DNA from: a virus
IMG/VR virus record: IMGVR_UViG_3300021168_000355
Coordinates: 1 to 64,000 of that record
Reading direction: 5' to 3' (one strand)
DNA: 64,000 nucleotides
The notes beneath the pieces were generated by a model, which saw nothing but the letters and a program-made list of their open reading frames with translations, searched no databases and was not told where the DNA came from. The position numbers and the translations under genes were made by a program. Positions 43,327 to 51,023 of the stretch are shown piece after piece. Positions within the stretch are counted from its first letter, which is position 1. Each line of letters opens with the position of its first letter.

Positions 43327-43355
43327 ATCATGCGCGCAAGGGAATAGCTTGTCAA
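43327..43355 (-). promoter_or_regulatory. Main late promoter, minus strand
   Basis: Minus-strand TTGACA (43350-43355), 17-bp spacer, CATGAT (43327-43332). It lies directly before the first late gene and could drive the whole 33-kb structural operon, since few other minus-strand promoters are seen. Confidence 0.7.
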
Positions 43356-43386
43356 GAGGGTTTTTGTCCACAAACACATTTTTTTG

Positions 43387-43415
43387 TTGTGTGGAATAAA
43401 AAAATGTGCTAGATA
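43387..43415 (+). promoter_or_regulatory. Divergent plus-strand promoter for the helicase gene
   Basis: TTGTGT (43387-43392), 17-bp spacer, TAGATA (43410-43415) with TGTGC before it. The -35 is poor. About 30 bp separate it from the late promoter -35, so a regulator could act on both. Confidence 0.5.
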
Positions 43416-43433
43416 TAGTAGTGAGGATGAGAA

Positions 43434-45179
43434 ATGACCGAGAATAACCAACCAGAGGCACGTCGTGGACAAGTCACCGTCAAACATGCCTCTCCGCAAT
43501 TATTTCGGTTCCTATCTAGTCTGCCGTCATACCACAAGTTTCTTGATGATGGTGGCGCCATATTCGAGGCGACTCGCCACTCAATAGATGCCTACGAGGC
43601 TGCATTCCCCGACGCTCCCATCCACGACGCTGATGGAACTATAGCTCGGGTCAAAATAAAGGTAGCTGAGGTCGAACACCACGAACGACTCGCTCCTCAA
43701 GACCCCGACAAAAAGCAACCCTTCAATCATCAGGAATCAGCCATCGATATAGGGTTATCTCGACCCTATTATGCCTTCTTCGATGATATGGGGACAGCAA
43801 AATCCGCAACTATATGCCTTTTGATCGCCGAGCTTTTCGCCCGTAAGATCATTGATCGGGCATTAGTTATTACCACAAAACGGGGTCGCCCCCAGTTCAT
43901 GAATGAGCAGCTTCCCCAATGGATGCCACCTTCCATCAAATACCTTAAGGGTGAATTGCCTGCTACTGCTAAGAAGCGGGTGATGAAATATCCTGATGAA
44001 AAGGTAATGATTGGCTTCTCTACTCCTGGAGCCTTCCAATCAAAGCGTCAGGTCGTTGACATATTGGAGTTTGTAACAGGGGGACAGAGACAGGGACGAA
44101 CAGCCCTCTTCATTGACGAAAGCCAAAACTTCAAGGGCTGGGACAATGAACGAGATAGGAATATGACTAATCTCCTGAAACAAGCAGGAGAATGTATCGT
44201 CAAGAAATTCCTCTTCTCCGGCGAACCTCAACCCAAAGGTTATGAGGATTTACTAGCCCAATTCTCTATCATGGACCCCAATATCATCGGGCATAGCACG
44301 ATGCAATCCTTCACCAATCAATATTGCGTGCTGGGTGGATACCAGATCAAAGAGATCGTGGATTACAAGAACATTGGTGAGTTGACCGCCCGTATCGCTC
44401 CTCACTGTCGGTACATCAAAATCACCGACGTTATGGATATGCCGCCTCAAATCTGGGAAGAACGGAAGTTTGAGCCCAATGATCTCCAGCGTGACCAATA
44501 CGCGCGAGTGAAAAGAGAGTTGGTCGCCGAACTCCAGATCGCCCTAGAATCAGGTGATTATGAGACTGTTCGCCGTACATGTGCCAACGCTGCCAGCAAG
44601 TTTACCGTTCTAGCCCAGATATCAAACGGGTTCTTCTACACCGATTTGATGCCCGGAGCAGAAGAGGGTTCACCACGAAACATCCAACGCCTGTCTATGG
44701 AGCGTCCAGAATATGTTCTGGAAGAACTCGTAAGTCGCCACCAGAAAACCATCATCTATTGCCGTTTCCATGAGGATCTCCAGATGCTTAAGGAGACTAT
44801 GGAAAAGATGAAGTTGAATGGAGTTGAGTTTTCAGGGCGGCTATCGGATAAGCAGTGCGAGGTCAATAAGCTCGCTTTCCAAAGCGCCGATGCCTCTAGC
44901 CCCTCTATCCTCTATGCAACAACAGGTTCTGGGGGAGAAGCCTTAAATCTCCAAATTGCCAATCGAACCATATATTACTCCAATTCATACAATTATGGGC
45001 ATCGAGTGCAATCCACTCGCCGTACATGGAGAGCGGGTCAACATGAAACCTGTTATTACTTCGATATCTTCGGATTCCCAATTGACCGATTGATATGGAG
45101 AAACCTGATCGATAAACGCGATTTATCCGCACAGTTGAAACTGGCTACTGAAATGGCAAAGCTAGTGGATCAAATATAG
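43434..45179 (+). CDS. SNF2-like superfamily 2 helicase
   Basis: 581 aa. ATPase motifs: I DDMGTAKSA (about 116-124; the usual GTGKS reads GTAKS), II FIDES (about 227), III-like FLFSGEPQPKG near 263, a helicase C domain with YCRFHEDLQML, V-like TGSGGEALNLQ near 503 and VI STRRTWRAGQ near 526. Similar to phage DNA helicases of the SNF2 group used in replication, recombination or restriction defence. First gene of the plus-strand block from the divergent promoter. Confidence 0.85.
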   Translation: MTENNQPEARRGQVTVKHASPQLFRFLSSLPSYHKFLDDGGAIFEATRHSIDAYEAAFPDAPIHDADGTIARVKIKVAEVEHHERLAPQDPDKKQPFNHQESAIDIGLSRPYYAFFDDMGTAKSATICLLIAELFARKIIDRALVITTKRGRPQFMNEQLPQWMPPSIKYLKGELPATAKKRVMKYPDEKVMIGFSTPGAFQSKRQVVDILEFVTGGQRQGRTALFIDESQNFKGWDNERDRNMTNLLKQAGECIVKKFLFSGEPQPKGYEDLLAQFSIMDPNIIGHSTMQSFTNQYCVLGGYQIKEIVDYKNIGELTARIAPHCRYIKITDVMDMPPQIWEERKFEPNDLQRDQYARVKRELVAELQIALESGDYETVRRTCANAASKFTVLAQISNGFFYTDLMPGAEEGSPRNIQRLSMERPEYVLEELVSRHQKTIIYCRFHEDLQMLKETMEKMKLNGVEFSGRLSDKQCEVNKLAFQSADASSPSILYATTGSGGEALNLQIANRTIYYSNSYNYGHRVQSTRRTWRAGQHETCYYFDIFGFPIDRLIWRNLIDKRDLSAQLKLATEMAKLVDQI

Positions 45180-45185
45180 AGGAAT

Positions 45186-45214
45186 TTGACAAGGAACCTC
45201 AACTGTGCTAACAT
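45186..45214 (+). promoter_or_regulatory. Phage promoter TTGACA-17-TAACAT
   Basis: TTGACA 45186-45191, 17-bp spacer, TAACAT 45209-45214 with TGTGC before it, directly after the helicase stop. Confidence 0.75.
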
Positions 45215-45243
45215 AAACCCATGTACGGGAGAAAGTGAAGCAC

Positions 45244-45741
45244 ATGCCAGGAATCACCTACAAATCCTATAACTTCGTCACTAAGGATCCAATAATCGAT
45301 CAAATACGGACAGTTATACAGGATAGTGGTGTCACCTTTAAATGGATTGAAGAAAGGTCAGGTGTAACATCACAGACATTGGCTAAATGGATTTATGGCG
45401 ATACCAAGAAACCACAAGCTGCCACAATCAATGCGGTATTGCGTGTCTTAGGCAAAAAACTAATTATCGCCGATATTAATGCCTTTGAGGATGTTGCCGC
45501 AACACCTTGGCGCGCTCCCCCAGTGCATGAGAGGACGCCTACTAATAAGGTGGCGAAATACCGCGCTCCGAAAATGCAATATGATCCCAACGATGAATCC
45601 ACTTGGAGCAGAGTAGGTGGCGCACCAATAGTTGGTAGACCCACTCGTACATTGCCACCTGAGCCTGAGACCTTCAAAGATAAAGGGAAAGTCGTTTCCC
45701 GCAGCTTCAATGCCATTCCATCTATCGAGACCAAGAAATGA
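45244..45741 (+). CDS. HTH (Cro/XRE-like) DNA-binding protein
   Basis: 165 aa. Residues about 15-75 form a Cro/XRE-type helix-turn-helix with TFKWIEERSGVTSQTLAKWI and a second helix NAVLRVLGKKLI. The C-terminal half is Pro/Lys-rich and probably unfolded. Start ATG 45244 is preferred (GGGAG at a suitable distance); an in-frame GTG lies at 45235. Likely transcription regulator; placed right behind a phage promoter. Confidence 0.7.
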   Translation: MPGITYKSYNFVTKDPIIDQIRTVIQDSGVTFKWIEERSGVTSQTLAKWIYGDTKKPQAATINAVLRVLGKKLIIADINAFEDVAATPWRAPPVHERTPTNKVAKYRAPKMQYDPNDESTWSRVGGAPIVGRPTRTLPPEPETFKDKGKVVSRSFNAIPSIETKK

Positions 45742-45992
45742 CCTTTAAGGTCATGTCGCGGCGGTGTGCGACCTGCATATACCGCAAAGATTTGCAATGG
45801 GACCTAAAAAAGTTCGAGGATCAGGTACGCGACGAACATATGGGGTACAAAAGCTACCGAGCTTGTCACCACCAAAAACGGAATAAAAGCGCGTGTTGTC
45901 GAGGATTCTGGGACCATCATAAGGATGAATTTCAACTAGGACAGCTTGCCCAAAGACTAAACATGGTCGAATATGTGGAGCCAGATCCATGA
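45738..45992 (+). CDS. Small Cys/His-rich protein
   Basis: 84 aa, overlapping the previous stop by 4 bp. CATC near residue 10, CHHQ near 43 and a CC pair near 53 suggest zinc binding. Unknown function. Confidence 0.65.
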   Translation: MTFKVMSRRCATCIYRKDLQWDLKKFEDQVRDEHMGYKSYRACHHQKRNKSACCRGFWDHHKDEFQLGQLAQRLNMVEYVEPDP

Positions 45993-46070
45993 CCAATTTT
46001 TCTCAATGTCGTCATCCCTGTTGTGCGTTTGATGGGAAATGCTGCGGGTGTTGTTATAGGAGACCAGGCT

Positions 46071-46622
46071 ATGGGAACACAAGAACTGAATCGGGCTTAT
46101 CCTCGCCTCAAAAGGGATTGGAGTGCTGTGGGCGGCTATATTTTGAGGCTAACGAATCCAAATCTCAAGGGTGTCCCAGACTTCCTAATATCTCACCCCA
46201 GCGTGGGGTCAGGACTTGCGGAAGTGAAATGCGTCGATGATCCCAGAGATATCATCGGTTTAGAGGAACATCAAGCCAAAACCCTTGATGAAGCCTCTCT
46301 TGGTGGAGCAAAGGGTAGAGTTTTAGTTTATTGCCTGATGAAAGAGGAATGGGGATTGTTCTTTGGTGGAACGCTCCGCCAGCATTATCGGGTTCTAAGG
46401 TATCAGATGGCACCTCTCTTTTCTCCTAAAGTCACTCCAGAATGGGCTCTAGGGACTGGATCAAGTGTTGAAATGGGTTTAATAACGGCTGCTGAGGAGC
46501 AACGTATTAAAGCCATGCAAACACATGTAGAGGAAGTGGAGCGTAAACGATGGGTTAAGGACCTCGTTATCAGCCACGATGACGAAATGGGCGCAAAAAT
46601 GAGCCAAATTCGGGGCGACTGA
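46071..46622 (+). CDS. PD-(D/E)XK nuclease candidate (VRR-NUC/resolvase-like)
   Basis: 183 aa from ATG 46071 with AGGAG 9 bases before. KGVPDFLIS near residue 37 and SGLAEVKC near 51 give the D...ExK pattern, with EEHQAKTLDEA giving the following Gln. This arrangement fits VRR-NUC and phage resolvase-like nucleases acting on branched DNA. C-terminal 50 residues are charged helix. It could also protect or process ends at packaging. Confidence 0.65.
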   Translation: MGTQELNRAYPRLKRDWSAVGGYILRLTNPNLKGVPDFLISHPSVGSGLAEVKCVDDPRDIIGLEEHQAKTLDEASLGGAKGRVLVYCLMKEEWGLFFGGTLRQHYRVLRYQMAPLFSPKVTPEWALGTGSSVEMGLITAAEEQRIKAMQTHVEEVERKRWVKDLVISHDDEMGAKMSQIRGD

Positions 46623-46624
46623 AT

Positions 46625-46653
46625 TTGACAGGATAAACTGTGTGTGCTATAAT
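46625..46653 (+). promoter_or_regulatory. Phage promoter TTGACA-17-TATAAT (consensus)
   Basis: TTGACA 46625-46630, 17-bp spacer, perfect TATAAT 46648-46653 with TGTGC before it. The best consensus match in the window. Confidence 0.9.
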
Positions 46654-46679
46654 ATCCGTTAGTTAAACGGAGTTATGTT

Positions 46680-47198
46680 ATGCCTAAATCACTCACATTC
46701 CTCGGTAATGAGGACAGAGGACCACGGTGGGAAGTTCCAACTTTCACCGTTACAATTAACGTGCTAAATAGTTCGGTACTCCAAGAGGTCCTAAAATTCC
46801 CTGGAGTCGAACTGGTAGACCTGAATAAGTTCCCACCTCGTCCCCCAGTGATCGAGGATGAGATGCCTACAATGGCGGAGCGAATGAGAAAGGCTAAGAA
46901 AGAGGAGAAAAGGGCAAAGCCTAAAGGCAATGTGACTCCGTATCACGATCGATTCCAACATCCCTCCGGCAAGCCTGCTCATTGGTTCCTGACCGAGTAT
47001 CTGGCGAAAAATGGGGGACAAGCTGGACTCGCCGAGTTGAAACGTCATCTTAAGGTCCAGGGGTTCTCGACTGGGACCGCTATGGGGGCCATGACTAAGA
47101 TGGTCGCCAGGGGAGAGGCTATCAGCAAAAAGCCTCACGGCTACGTCCTAACAGACTCGGGAAAAGCAAAGGCAGAGAAGGAATTGGCAAGCGGATAA
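46680..47198 (+). CDS. Hypothetical protein with C-terminal winged-helix-like region
   Basis: 172 aa. N-terminal 55 residues contain beta strands (FTVTINVLNSSVLQEVL); the middle is basic and disordered; residues about 105-165 have helices with AELKRHLKVQGFSTGTAMGA and GEAISKKPHGYVLTDSGK, the form of a small winged helix. Possibly DNA-binding. Single gene after a strong promoter. Confidence 0.7.
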   Translation: MPKSLTFLGNEDRGPRWEVPTFTVTINVLNSSVLQEVLKFPGVELVDLNKFPPRPPVIEDEMPTMAERMRKAKKEEKRAKPKGNVTPYHDRFQHPSGKPAHWFLTEYLAKNGGQAGLAELKRHLKVQGFSTGTAMGAMTKMVARGEAISKKPHGYVLTDSGKAKAEKELASG

Positions 47199-47217
47199 TT
47201 ATGACGAAATTATGTTC

Positions 47218-47246
47218 TTGACTGGAACATTAAATTATGTTAATGT
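47218..47246 (+). promoter_or_regulatory. Promoter of the PEP-CTERM gene (TTGACT-17-TAATGT)
   Basis: TTGACT 47218-47223, 17-bp spacer, TAATGT 47241-47246. It lacks the TGC extension of the other phage promoters, consistent with a separate origin for this gene. Confidence 0.6.
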
Positions 47247-47265
47247 TTTGTTGATGGGGGTGGTT

Positions 47266-47301
47266 ATGTCTACTCCTTCAGCGGCGAAAGGTCTACTATG
47301 A
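47266..47301 (+). CDS. Possible 11-aa leader peptide
   Basis: A short frame from ATG 47266 behind GGGGG ends in a TGA overlapping the PEP-CTERM start (ATGA). May couple translation or be chance. Confidence 0.3.
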   Translation: MSTPSAAKGLL

Positions 47302-47885
47302 ATAAGGTCGTCACTACTCTACTTGCTGCAACGGCGCTTATTGGGGTCGCGAGTTCCGCTCGCGCAGTAACCCTGATTAGCGTCGAGAATATTGGGTCGA
47401 TCCTCAACGAGAGCCTCGCGCTCCCCGCCGAGGACACCCCCGGCTCCAGTATCGGGTTCCAGCAGTTCTTCGAGTTCTCCTTGCCCGTGCGTGAGGTCGT
47501 CACCTTGTCGGTGTCTGACAGCGGGTTCGGCAGCGAGAAGATTATTGGGGGAACGTTCTCGGTCAACAACCACGAAACGACTGGCGGTGGACCGTTGTTC
47601 ATCCCCGCCGGCTCGACCATTGAAAGCGTTGGTCTCTCCGATTTCGTCGGCGGCCAGAGCGCGGAACTGGGTCCCAATACTCTCAGCGCAGGGAACTACT
47701 TTGCGTTGGTGGAGGGCACCAGCGGCGCGTCCCCTATTCACCTTGCAATCGACGGAACGGTGACTGCGACGGCGGCAGTTCCTGAGCCCTCGACTTGGGC
47801 GATGATGGGTCTTGGCTTTGGTCTTCTCACGTTCTTCGGCGCCAAGCGTCGGCGTAATACCGATCGCTTGGCGATGATTGCGTAA
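47298..47885 (+). CDS. PEP-CTERM sorting-signal exported protein
   Basis: 195 aa. Signal peptide (NKVVTTLLAATALIGVASSARA), a beta-rich body of about 135 residues, then a textbook PEP-CTERM: VPEPSTWAMMG, a hydrophobic helix, and a basic end AKRRR. In bacteria an exosortase cuts such proteins and anchors them, often with exopolysaccharide production. No exosortase is in the window, so a host one would be needed. The gene is clearly more GC-rich than its neighbours and has its own promoter, pointing to transfer from a host. Possible roles: changing the host surface or superinfection exclusion. Confidence 0.85.
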   Translation: MNKVVTTLLAATALIGVASSARAVTLISVENIGSILNESLALPAEDTPGSSIGFQQFFEFSLPVREVVTLSVSDSGFGSEKIIGGTFSVNNHETTGGGPLFIPAGSTIESVGLSDFVGGQSAELGPNTLSAGNYFALVEGTSGASPIHLAIDGTVTATAAVPEPSTWAMMGLGFGLLTFFGAKRRRNTDRLAMIA

Positions 47886-47992
47886 ATTCGGTTAAGGTGC
47901 AGTCATCGGTTCGCCCGACACGGCACCTTACCGATATCACGTCCCTAATTGTTAGGAGTTCCCCCTCTTAGCACCGCACATGGGATGTGATT

Positions 47993-48031
47993 GGGGTCGA
48001 GGTCATGCGCCCCCCGTAAAACCTCGACCCC
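47993..48031 (+). terminator. Hairpin, probable terminator after PEP-CTERM gene
   Basis: GGGGTCGAGGT (47993-48003) pairs perfectly with ACCTCGACCCC (48021-48031), followed by a weak TCCCTTT. Another stem (TAAGGTGC/GCACCTTA) lies near 47893-47930. Confidence 0.6.
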
Positions 48032-48051
48032 TCCCTTTCCGGGGAAATTCC

Positions 48052-48219
48052 ATGTTTGAGAGACCTGGCGTTTCCCAGCTAGTTCTGGGGTTGTTTGTAC
48101 TATGTTTGGCTTACATTATGTGGGAGATTACTGGTAATTCATGGGCATATGAGGTTCTTTACATACCTGCCGGAGTCATGATTTTTTATGGTATTTATAT
48201 AGCTTGGCGAGACGGTTAA
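48052..48219 (+). CDS. Small membrane protein
   Basis: 55 aa from ATG 48052 behind GGGGA; longer reading would include the hairpin before it. Two hydrophobic segments (about 9-25 and 33-51) and a short basic end. Unknown role. Confidence 0.65.
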   Translation: MFERPGVSQLVLGLFVLCLAYIMWEITGNSWAYEVLYIPAGVMIFYGIYIAWRDG

Positions 48220-48229
48220 GGGAGGGGAC

Positions 48230-48592
48230 GTGAAGGACTTAACCACAATTGATAATTATCGGATGAAAACACGCGAGGTCATCGAGCAATTTGGCTCTTA
48301 TGGTGACTCTGGCTGTGGTGCTTTCCTCGTTCCCTATCCCCGAACTGGCGTTACACTCAAATGTGTCGCCAGCTCCGGCATGGGGTGGGATCACGTCTCG
48401 GTGTCATTGATGAATAGGTGTCCCAACTGGTTTGAAATGGATTTTATCAAACGGATGTTCTTTAAGCCCGATGAAGTGGCAATGCAGTTGCATGTTGGTG
48501 AGAAGGATCACATCAACATTCACCCCTATGTTCTCCATATCTGGCGTCCTCATCTTGGAATGATACCGCTCCCACCAAAGGAGTTTGTATGA
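48230..48592 (+). CDS. Conserved hypothetical protein (DUF7694-like)
   Basis: 120 aa with GVTLKCVASSGMGWDHVSVSL near 40-60 and HVGEKDHINIHPYVLHIWRP near 88-107, as in a family of phage and bacterial proteins seen near modification and replication genes. No catalytic role known. Starts at GTG 48230. Confidence 0.65.
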   Translation: MKDLTTIDNYRMKTREVIEQFGSYGDSGCGAFLVPYPRTGVTLKCVASSGMGWDHVSVSLMNRCPNWFEMDFIKRMFFKPDEVAMQLHVGEKDHINIHPYVLHIWRPHLGMIPLPPKEFV

Positions 48593-48900
48593 CACACCGC
48601 CTTTACGATGAAACGTGCCTAGAGCGATGGCAGAGGATCAAGAGACGCGAGGAAGCTGAGGCAGTAATCAGACGGCGGCGGAGGGAACATGAGGAGTCCT
48701 CACGGAGACCAAATAAACAACGATCCGATCGTAACGAGGATAAGACGGATACTCCTCGTCGCGATGATGACCCAATTGTTGGCATGTCTAATCCTTTCTC
48801 TCAATGGGATCCAGCCCCTTCAACAGTCGATCCTACTCCTAGCACTATCGATCCAGGCGGGGGTTCTTCTGGGGGCGGCGGTGCAACAGGGGACTATTAG
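48589..48900 (+). CDS. Small charged protein with Gly/Ser-rich end
   Basis: 103 aa, overlapping the previous stop (ATGA). N-terminal basic helix (EEAEAVIRRRRREHEES), then Pro/Thr repeat DPAPSTVDPTPSTIDP and a poly-Gly/Ser end finishing GDY. Common style among short phage proteins. Its last codons lie in a 21-bp tandem repeat. Confidence 0.6.
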   Translation: MTHRLYDETCLERWQRIKRREEAEAVIRRRRREHEESSRRPNKQRSDRNEDKTDTPRRDDDPIVGMSNPFSQWDPAPSTVDPTPSTIDPGGGSSGGGGATGDY

Positions 48901-48923
48901 AATGCAACAGGGGACTATTAGAA
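48882..48923. repeat. Perfect 2 x 21-bp tandem repeat at a stop codon
   Basis: TGCAACAGGGGACTATTAGA (+A) occurs at 48882-48902 and again at 48903-48923. The first copy holds the stop of the 48589 gene. Unit length is a codon multiple, so replication slippage could add or remove it without changing frames. Confidence 0.85.
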
Positions 48924-48934
48924 GGCTCATTGCA

Positions 48935-49375
48935 ATGGCTAAATCAAAAGTGGTCACCAAGAAAAAGTTCAAGGCGGCTATGGGGCGTGATCCCATTCAA
49001 GATGAACTGGAGCGGTGCAATTGCGCTCTGGGCGGGAGTACAGGTCATTGGGGGTGTGGATGGTGCGAAGAATGCAACAAACCACGCTATGTTTGCTCCC
49101 ATCTGCCCCGTCCCCCATTGCGAGATATCGTGACGGTCAATTTGACTGTGGCTCCAGTGCGAATGGGTGCTGATGCTCCCAGGGGTCCGGAGGGTCCCAA
49201 AGTTGTGCGCCCTATGACTGAGGTCGAGAAGGAGATTGCCAGAGCAGATATGGCCTTTCTGATTGCAAAGGAGAAGGAGTCTGGGGACTGGGATAAGTGG
49301 CAGGAGAGCCAGAAGCATTGGACTGGTGCTGGAGTGCAACGTGATCTTAGGACGGGGAGATTCCGAGCGCGATGA
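48935..49375 (+). CDS. Zinc-ribbon-like hypothetical protein
   Basis: 146 aa from ATG 48935 behind GAAGG. CNCALGG and CGWCEECNKPRYVC (about 28-53) provide a cysteine cluster. C-terminal half is charged helix with WDKWQESQKHW. Unknown. Confidence 0.6.
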   Translation: MAKSKVVTKKKFKAAMGRDPIQDELERCNCALGGSTGHWGCGWCEECNKPRYVCSHLPRPPLRDIVTVNLTVAPVRMGADAPRGPEGPKVVRPMTEVEKEIARADMAFLIAKEKESGDWDKWQESQKHWTGAGVQRDLRTGRFRAR

Positions 49376-49614
49376 CCCATGTCGTTGGATGTATGAGGAT
49401 CACCAAGCATGACCCCAAAGTCAAGTCGCGGTTGGATTGGTGCGCCAAATGCAAATTTCCGATCGCTGTTGCCCTGAGCACTCCAGTCTTTGATGATGCG
49501 GTCTATATGTGCATGTCTTGCATTCCGTGGGACGAGGTAAATGAGATTAGTCCAATAACGCTTGAACAAATCGCCGATATCAAGCAGGTACTGGAGAGGG
49601 AGAATGGCAACTAA
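49372..49614 (+). CDS. Small zinc-ribbon protein
   Basis: 80 aa, overlapping the previous stop by 4 bp. WCAKCK near residue 23 and CMSC near 47 make two CxxC pairs. Helical C-terminus. Unknown. Confidence 0.65.
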   Translation: MTHVVGCMRITKHDPKVKSRLDWCAKCKFPIAVALSTPVFDDAVYMCMSCIPWDEVNEISPITLEQIADIKQVLERENGN

Positions 49615-49768
49615 GGTTAGATATGCTCCCTGTTCAGAAAAGGATTGGTATAAGTTGCCTTTAAAGCTCCGACAACGGTGGTGGGATGAAACGAACTATA
49701 GCCGGAATAAACCCAGTCCTGAATTAAGGAAGGCAATAAAGGAGGCTTTAAATGGCAACCGTCACTAA
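49604..49768 (+). CDS. Small basic hypothetical protein
   Basis: 54 aa from ATG 49604 behind GAGGGAG, overlapping its neighbours at both ends. Aromatic/Arg-rich with LPLKLRQRWWDETNY. Unknown. Confidence 0.6.
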   Translation: MATKVRYAPCSEKDWYKLPLKLRQRWWDETNYSRNKPSPELRKAIKEALNGNRH

Positions 49769-49949
49769 GAAGGAATTAAGTGAGGCGGGTTGTGGAACTC
49801 CCGGCTGCACCCACGACCATTCGGTTATTTATCTAACACAGGGCTGTCATCCAGGTAAAGGACTTGAGGTTCGGTACGACAAGCAAAAGGAACAATTGCT
49901 TGTCACCTGCTTTGCCTGCGATGCGGACGTGACAACCATTCAACTCTAA
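49752..49949 (+). CDS. Small Cys/His metal-binding protein
   Basis: 65 aa. CGTPGCTHDHS near 14-24, CHPGKGLEVRYDK near 32 and CFACDADV near 53 give a regular cysteine/histidine set, probably one zinc site. Similar small proteins occur in rhizobial genomes and phages as I recall. Overlaps previous gene by 17 bp. Confidence 0.7.
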   Translation: MATVTKKELSEAGCGTPGCTHDHSVIYLTQGCHPGKGLEVRYDKQKEQLLVTCFACDADVTTIQL

Positions 49950-50170
49950 TGGGGGCATCTTTGGATCCAAAGGAATTTGATTGCGAGGATTGTGGGTGCC
50001 ACGTTTATTCATGGGCCGATGACGATGCCGTAACCTGTCTTGTCTGCACATGGATTCGCTCTATGCCAGATTTGACAGAGGCCGAGATTGCCGAGATTCG
50101 GATGATGACAGCTACACCCGTCAAAGTTAAATGGAGAGGAGGAGACGATGGCGAAGCAAATGGCCTATGA
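49949..50170 (+). CDS. Small zinc-ribbon protein
   Basis: 73 aa, start ATG shares a base with the previous stop. CEDCGCHVYSW near 12 and CLVC near 30 form a zinc ribbon; AEIAEIRMM helix follows. Unknown. Confidence 0.65.
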   Translation: MGASLDPKEFDCEDCGCHVYSWADDDAVTCLVCTWIRSMPDLTEAEIAEIRMMTATPVKVKWRGGDDGEANGL

Positions 50171-50357
50171 CAGCGAGTGTTGGAATCTCGCCGAACACTT
50201 TCTGACAGGCGAACCCATTCCCCCAGAGCGTGAGCGGGAGATAACGGAGTTGCTCGCACAGGAGATCCAGGACTGTGTGGAATCGTTCTGTACGTCCTCA
50301 CTGCCCCATTTGCTTGCACCAAAACCTGCGATTCCAGATGATGGGGGTATTCGTTAG
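50148..50357 (+). CDS. Small acidic hypothetical protein
   Basis: 69 aa, ATG 50148 behind GGAGGAGA, overlapping the previous gene by 23 bp. Helical, with EREREITELLAQEI near 28. Unknown. Confidence 0.6.
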   Translation: MAKQMAYDSECWNLAEHFLTGEPIPPEREREITELLAQEIQDCVESFCTSSLPHLLAPKPAIPDDGGIR

Positions 50358-50554
50358 TGGCTTGTACCCCGCAGCTTGTGTTGTTGGTCCGTCAAGCTAT
50401 TGCGGCGGCGGTGGACAACGACTACGATGTCACCACATATTCGGATGAGGATCTGGCCGGAGACCTCGCAGCCTATGAGTACACGGTCGAAACCGAGGCA
50501 TATGAAGATATCCTCGAGGCGGTGAAGATTGTGCGGGGGAGGACTGTAACATGA
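50357..50554 (+). CDS. Small acidic hypothetical protein
   Basis: 65 aa, GTG start sharing a base with the previous stop. Asp/Glu/Tyr-rich second half. Could be an acidic inhibitor or DNA mimic by charge only; no evidence beyond that. Confidence 0.55.
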   Translation: MACTPQLVLLVRQAIAAAVDNDYDVTTYSDEDLAGDLAAYEYTVETEAYEDILEAVKIVRGRTVT

Positions 50555-50787
50555 AAGCACCAACAAACGCCGAGGTATCACGGAAAAGTGAACTGGTTCG
50601 GGTCAAGTATGGCAATATGACCTTTACGGATGCGAACCTCGAGTTCGCCTACGAATTACAGGGGTTCATCAAAGCAATGGTCGTTGACCATCACCAAGAT
50701 ATGAACAATGCACTGGCGAAGGTCGGCGAACTCCTGTTTATGATCGATGAGGCTCAAAAGCCAGGCAAGGTTAATAGGTGGAAATGA
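50551..50787 (+). CDS. Small hypothetical protein
   Basis: 78 aa, 4-bp overlap with the previous gene. Helical with AYELQGFIKAMVVDHHQDM and LFMIDEAQKPGK. Last gene before a new promoter at 50792. Confidence 0.6.
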   Translation: MKAPTNAEVSRKSELVRVKYGNMTFTDANLEFAYELQGFIKAMVVDHHQDMNNALAKVGELLFMIDEAQKPGKVNRWK

Positions 50788-50791
50788 TCGC

Positions 50792-50820
50792 TTGACAGGG
50801 ATGACTCCTTCTGCTATAGT
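50792..50820 (+). promoter_or_regulatory. Phage promoter TTGACA-17-TATAGT
   Basis: TTGACA 50792-50797, 17-bp spacer, TATAGT 50815-50820 with TGC before it. Confidence 0.85.
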
Positions 50821-50856
50821 GTAACCATTAACGAGCCAGAGAGGAGGCAAAATGCT

Positions 50857-51021
50857 ATGTCAAAGCGATACCTCCGGGCGGTCTGGATCGCGATGTTCCA
50901 TGTTGTGATCCTGACGGCAGCCCACAACGTCGCCGAGGTGTTGGCAGATGTTGGCAAGGAACTGGCGGTACTGGTCAGGGACGAGTTGGCACTTGATGCA
51001 GTGGTGGCAGTGACTAAGTAG
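50857..51021 (+). CDS. Small helical hypothetical protein
   Basis: 54 aa from ATG 50857 behind GAGGAGG, between a promoter and a strong terminator, so a one-gene transcript. First half hydrophobic (VWIAMFHVVILTAA), second half acidic helix. Possibly membrane-associated. Confidence 0.7.
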   Translation: MSKRYLRAVWIAMFHVVILTAAHNVAEVLADVGKELAVLVRDELALDAVVAVTK

Positions 51022-51023
51022 GA

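Noticed and set aside
45989-46240. Cys-rich reading frame overlapping the nuclease candidate
   Set aside because: It starts in an ATGA overlap but most of it lies in another frame of the better supported nuclease gene from 46071, which has a clear ribosome site and family motifs. A truncated peptide up to about 46070 cannot be ruled out.
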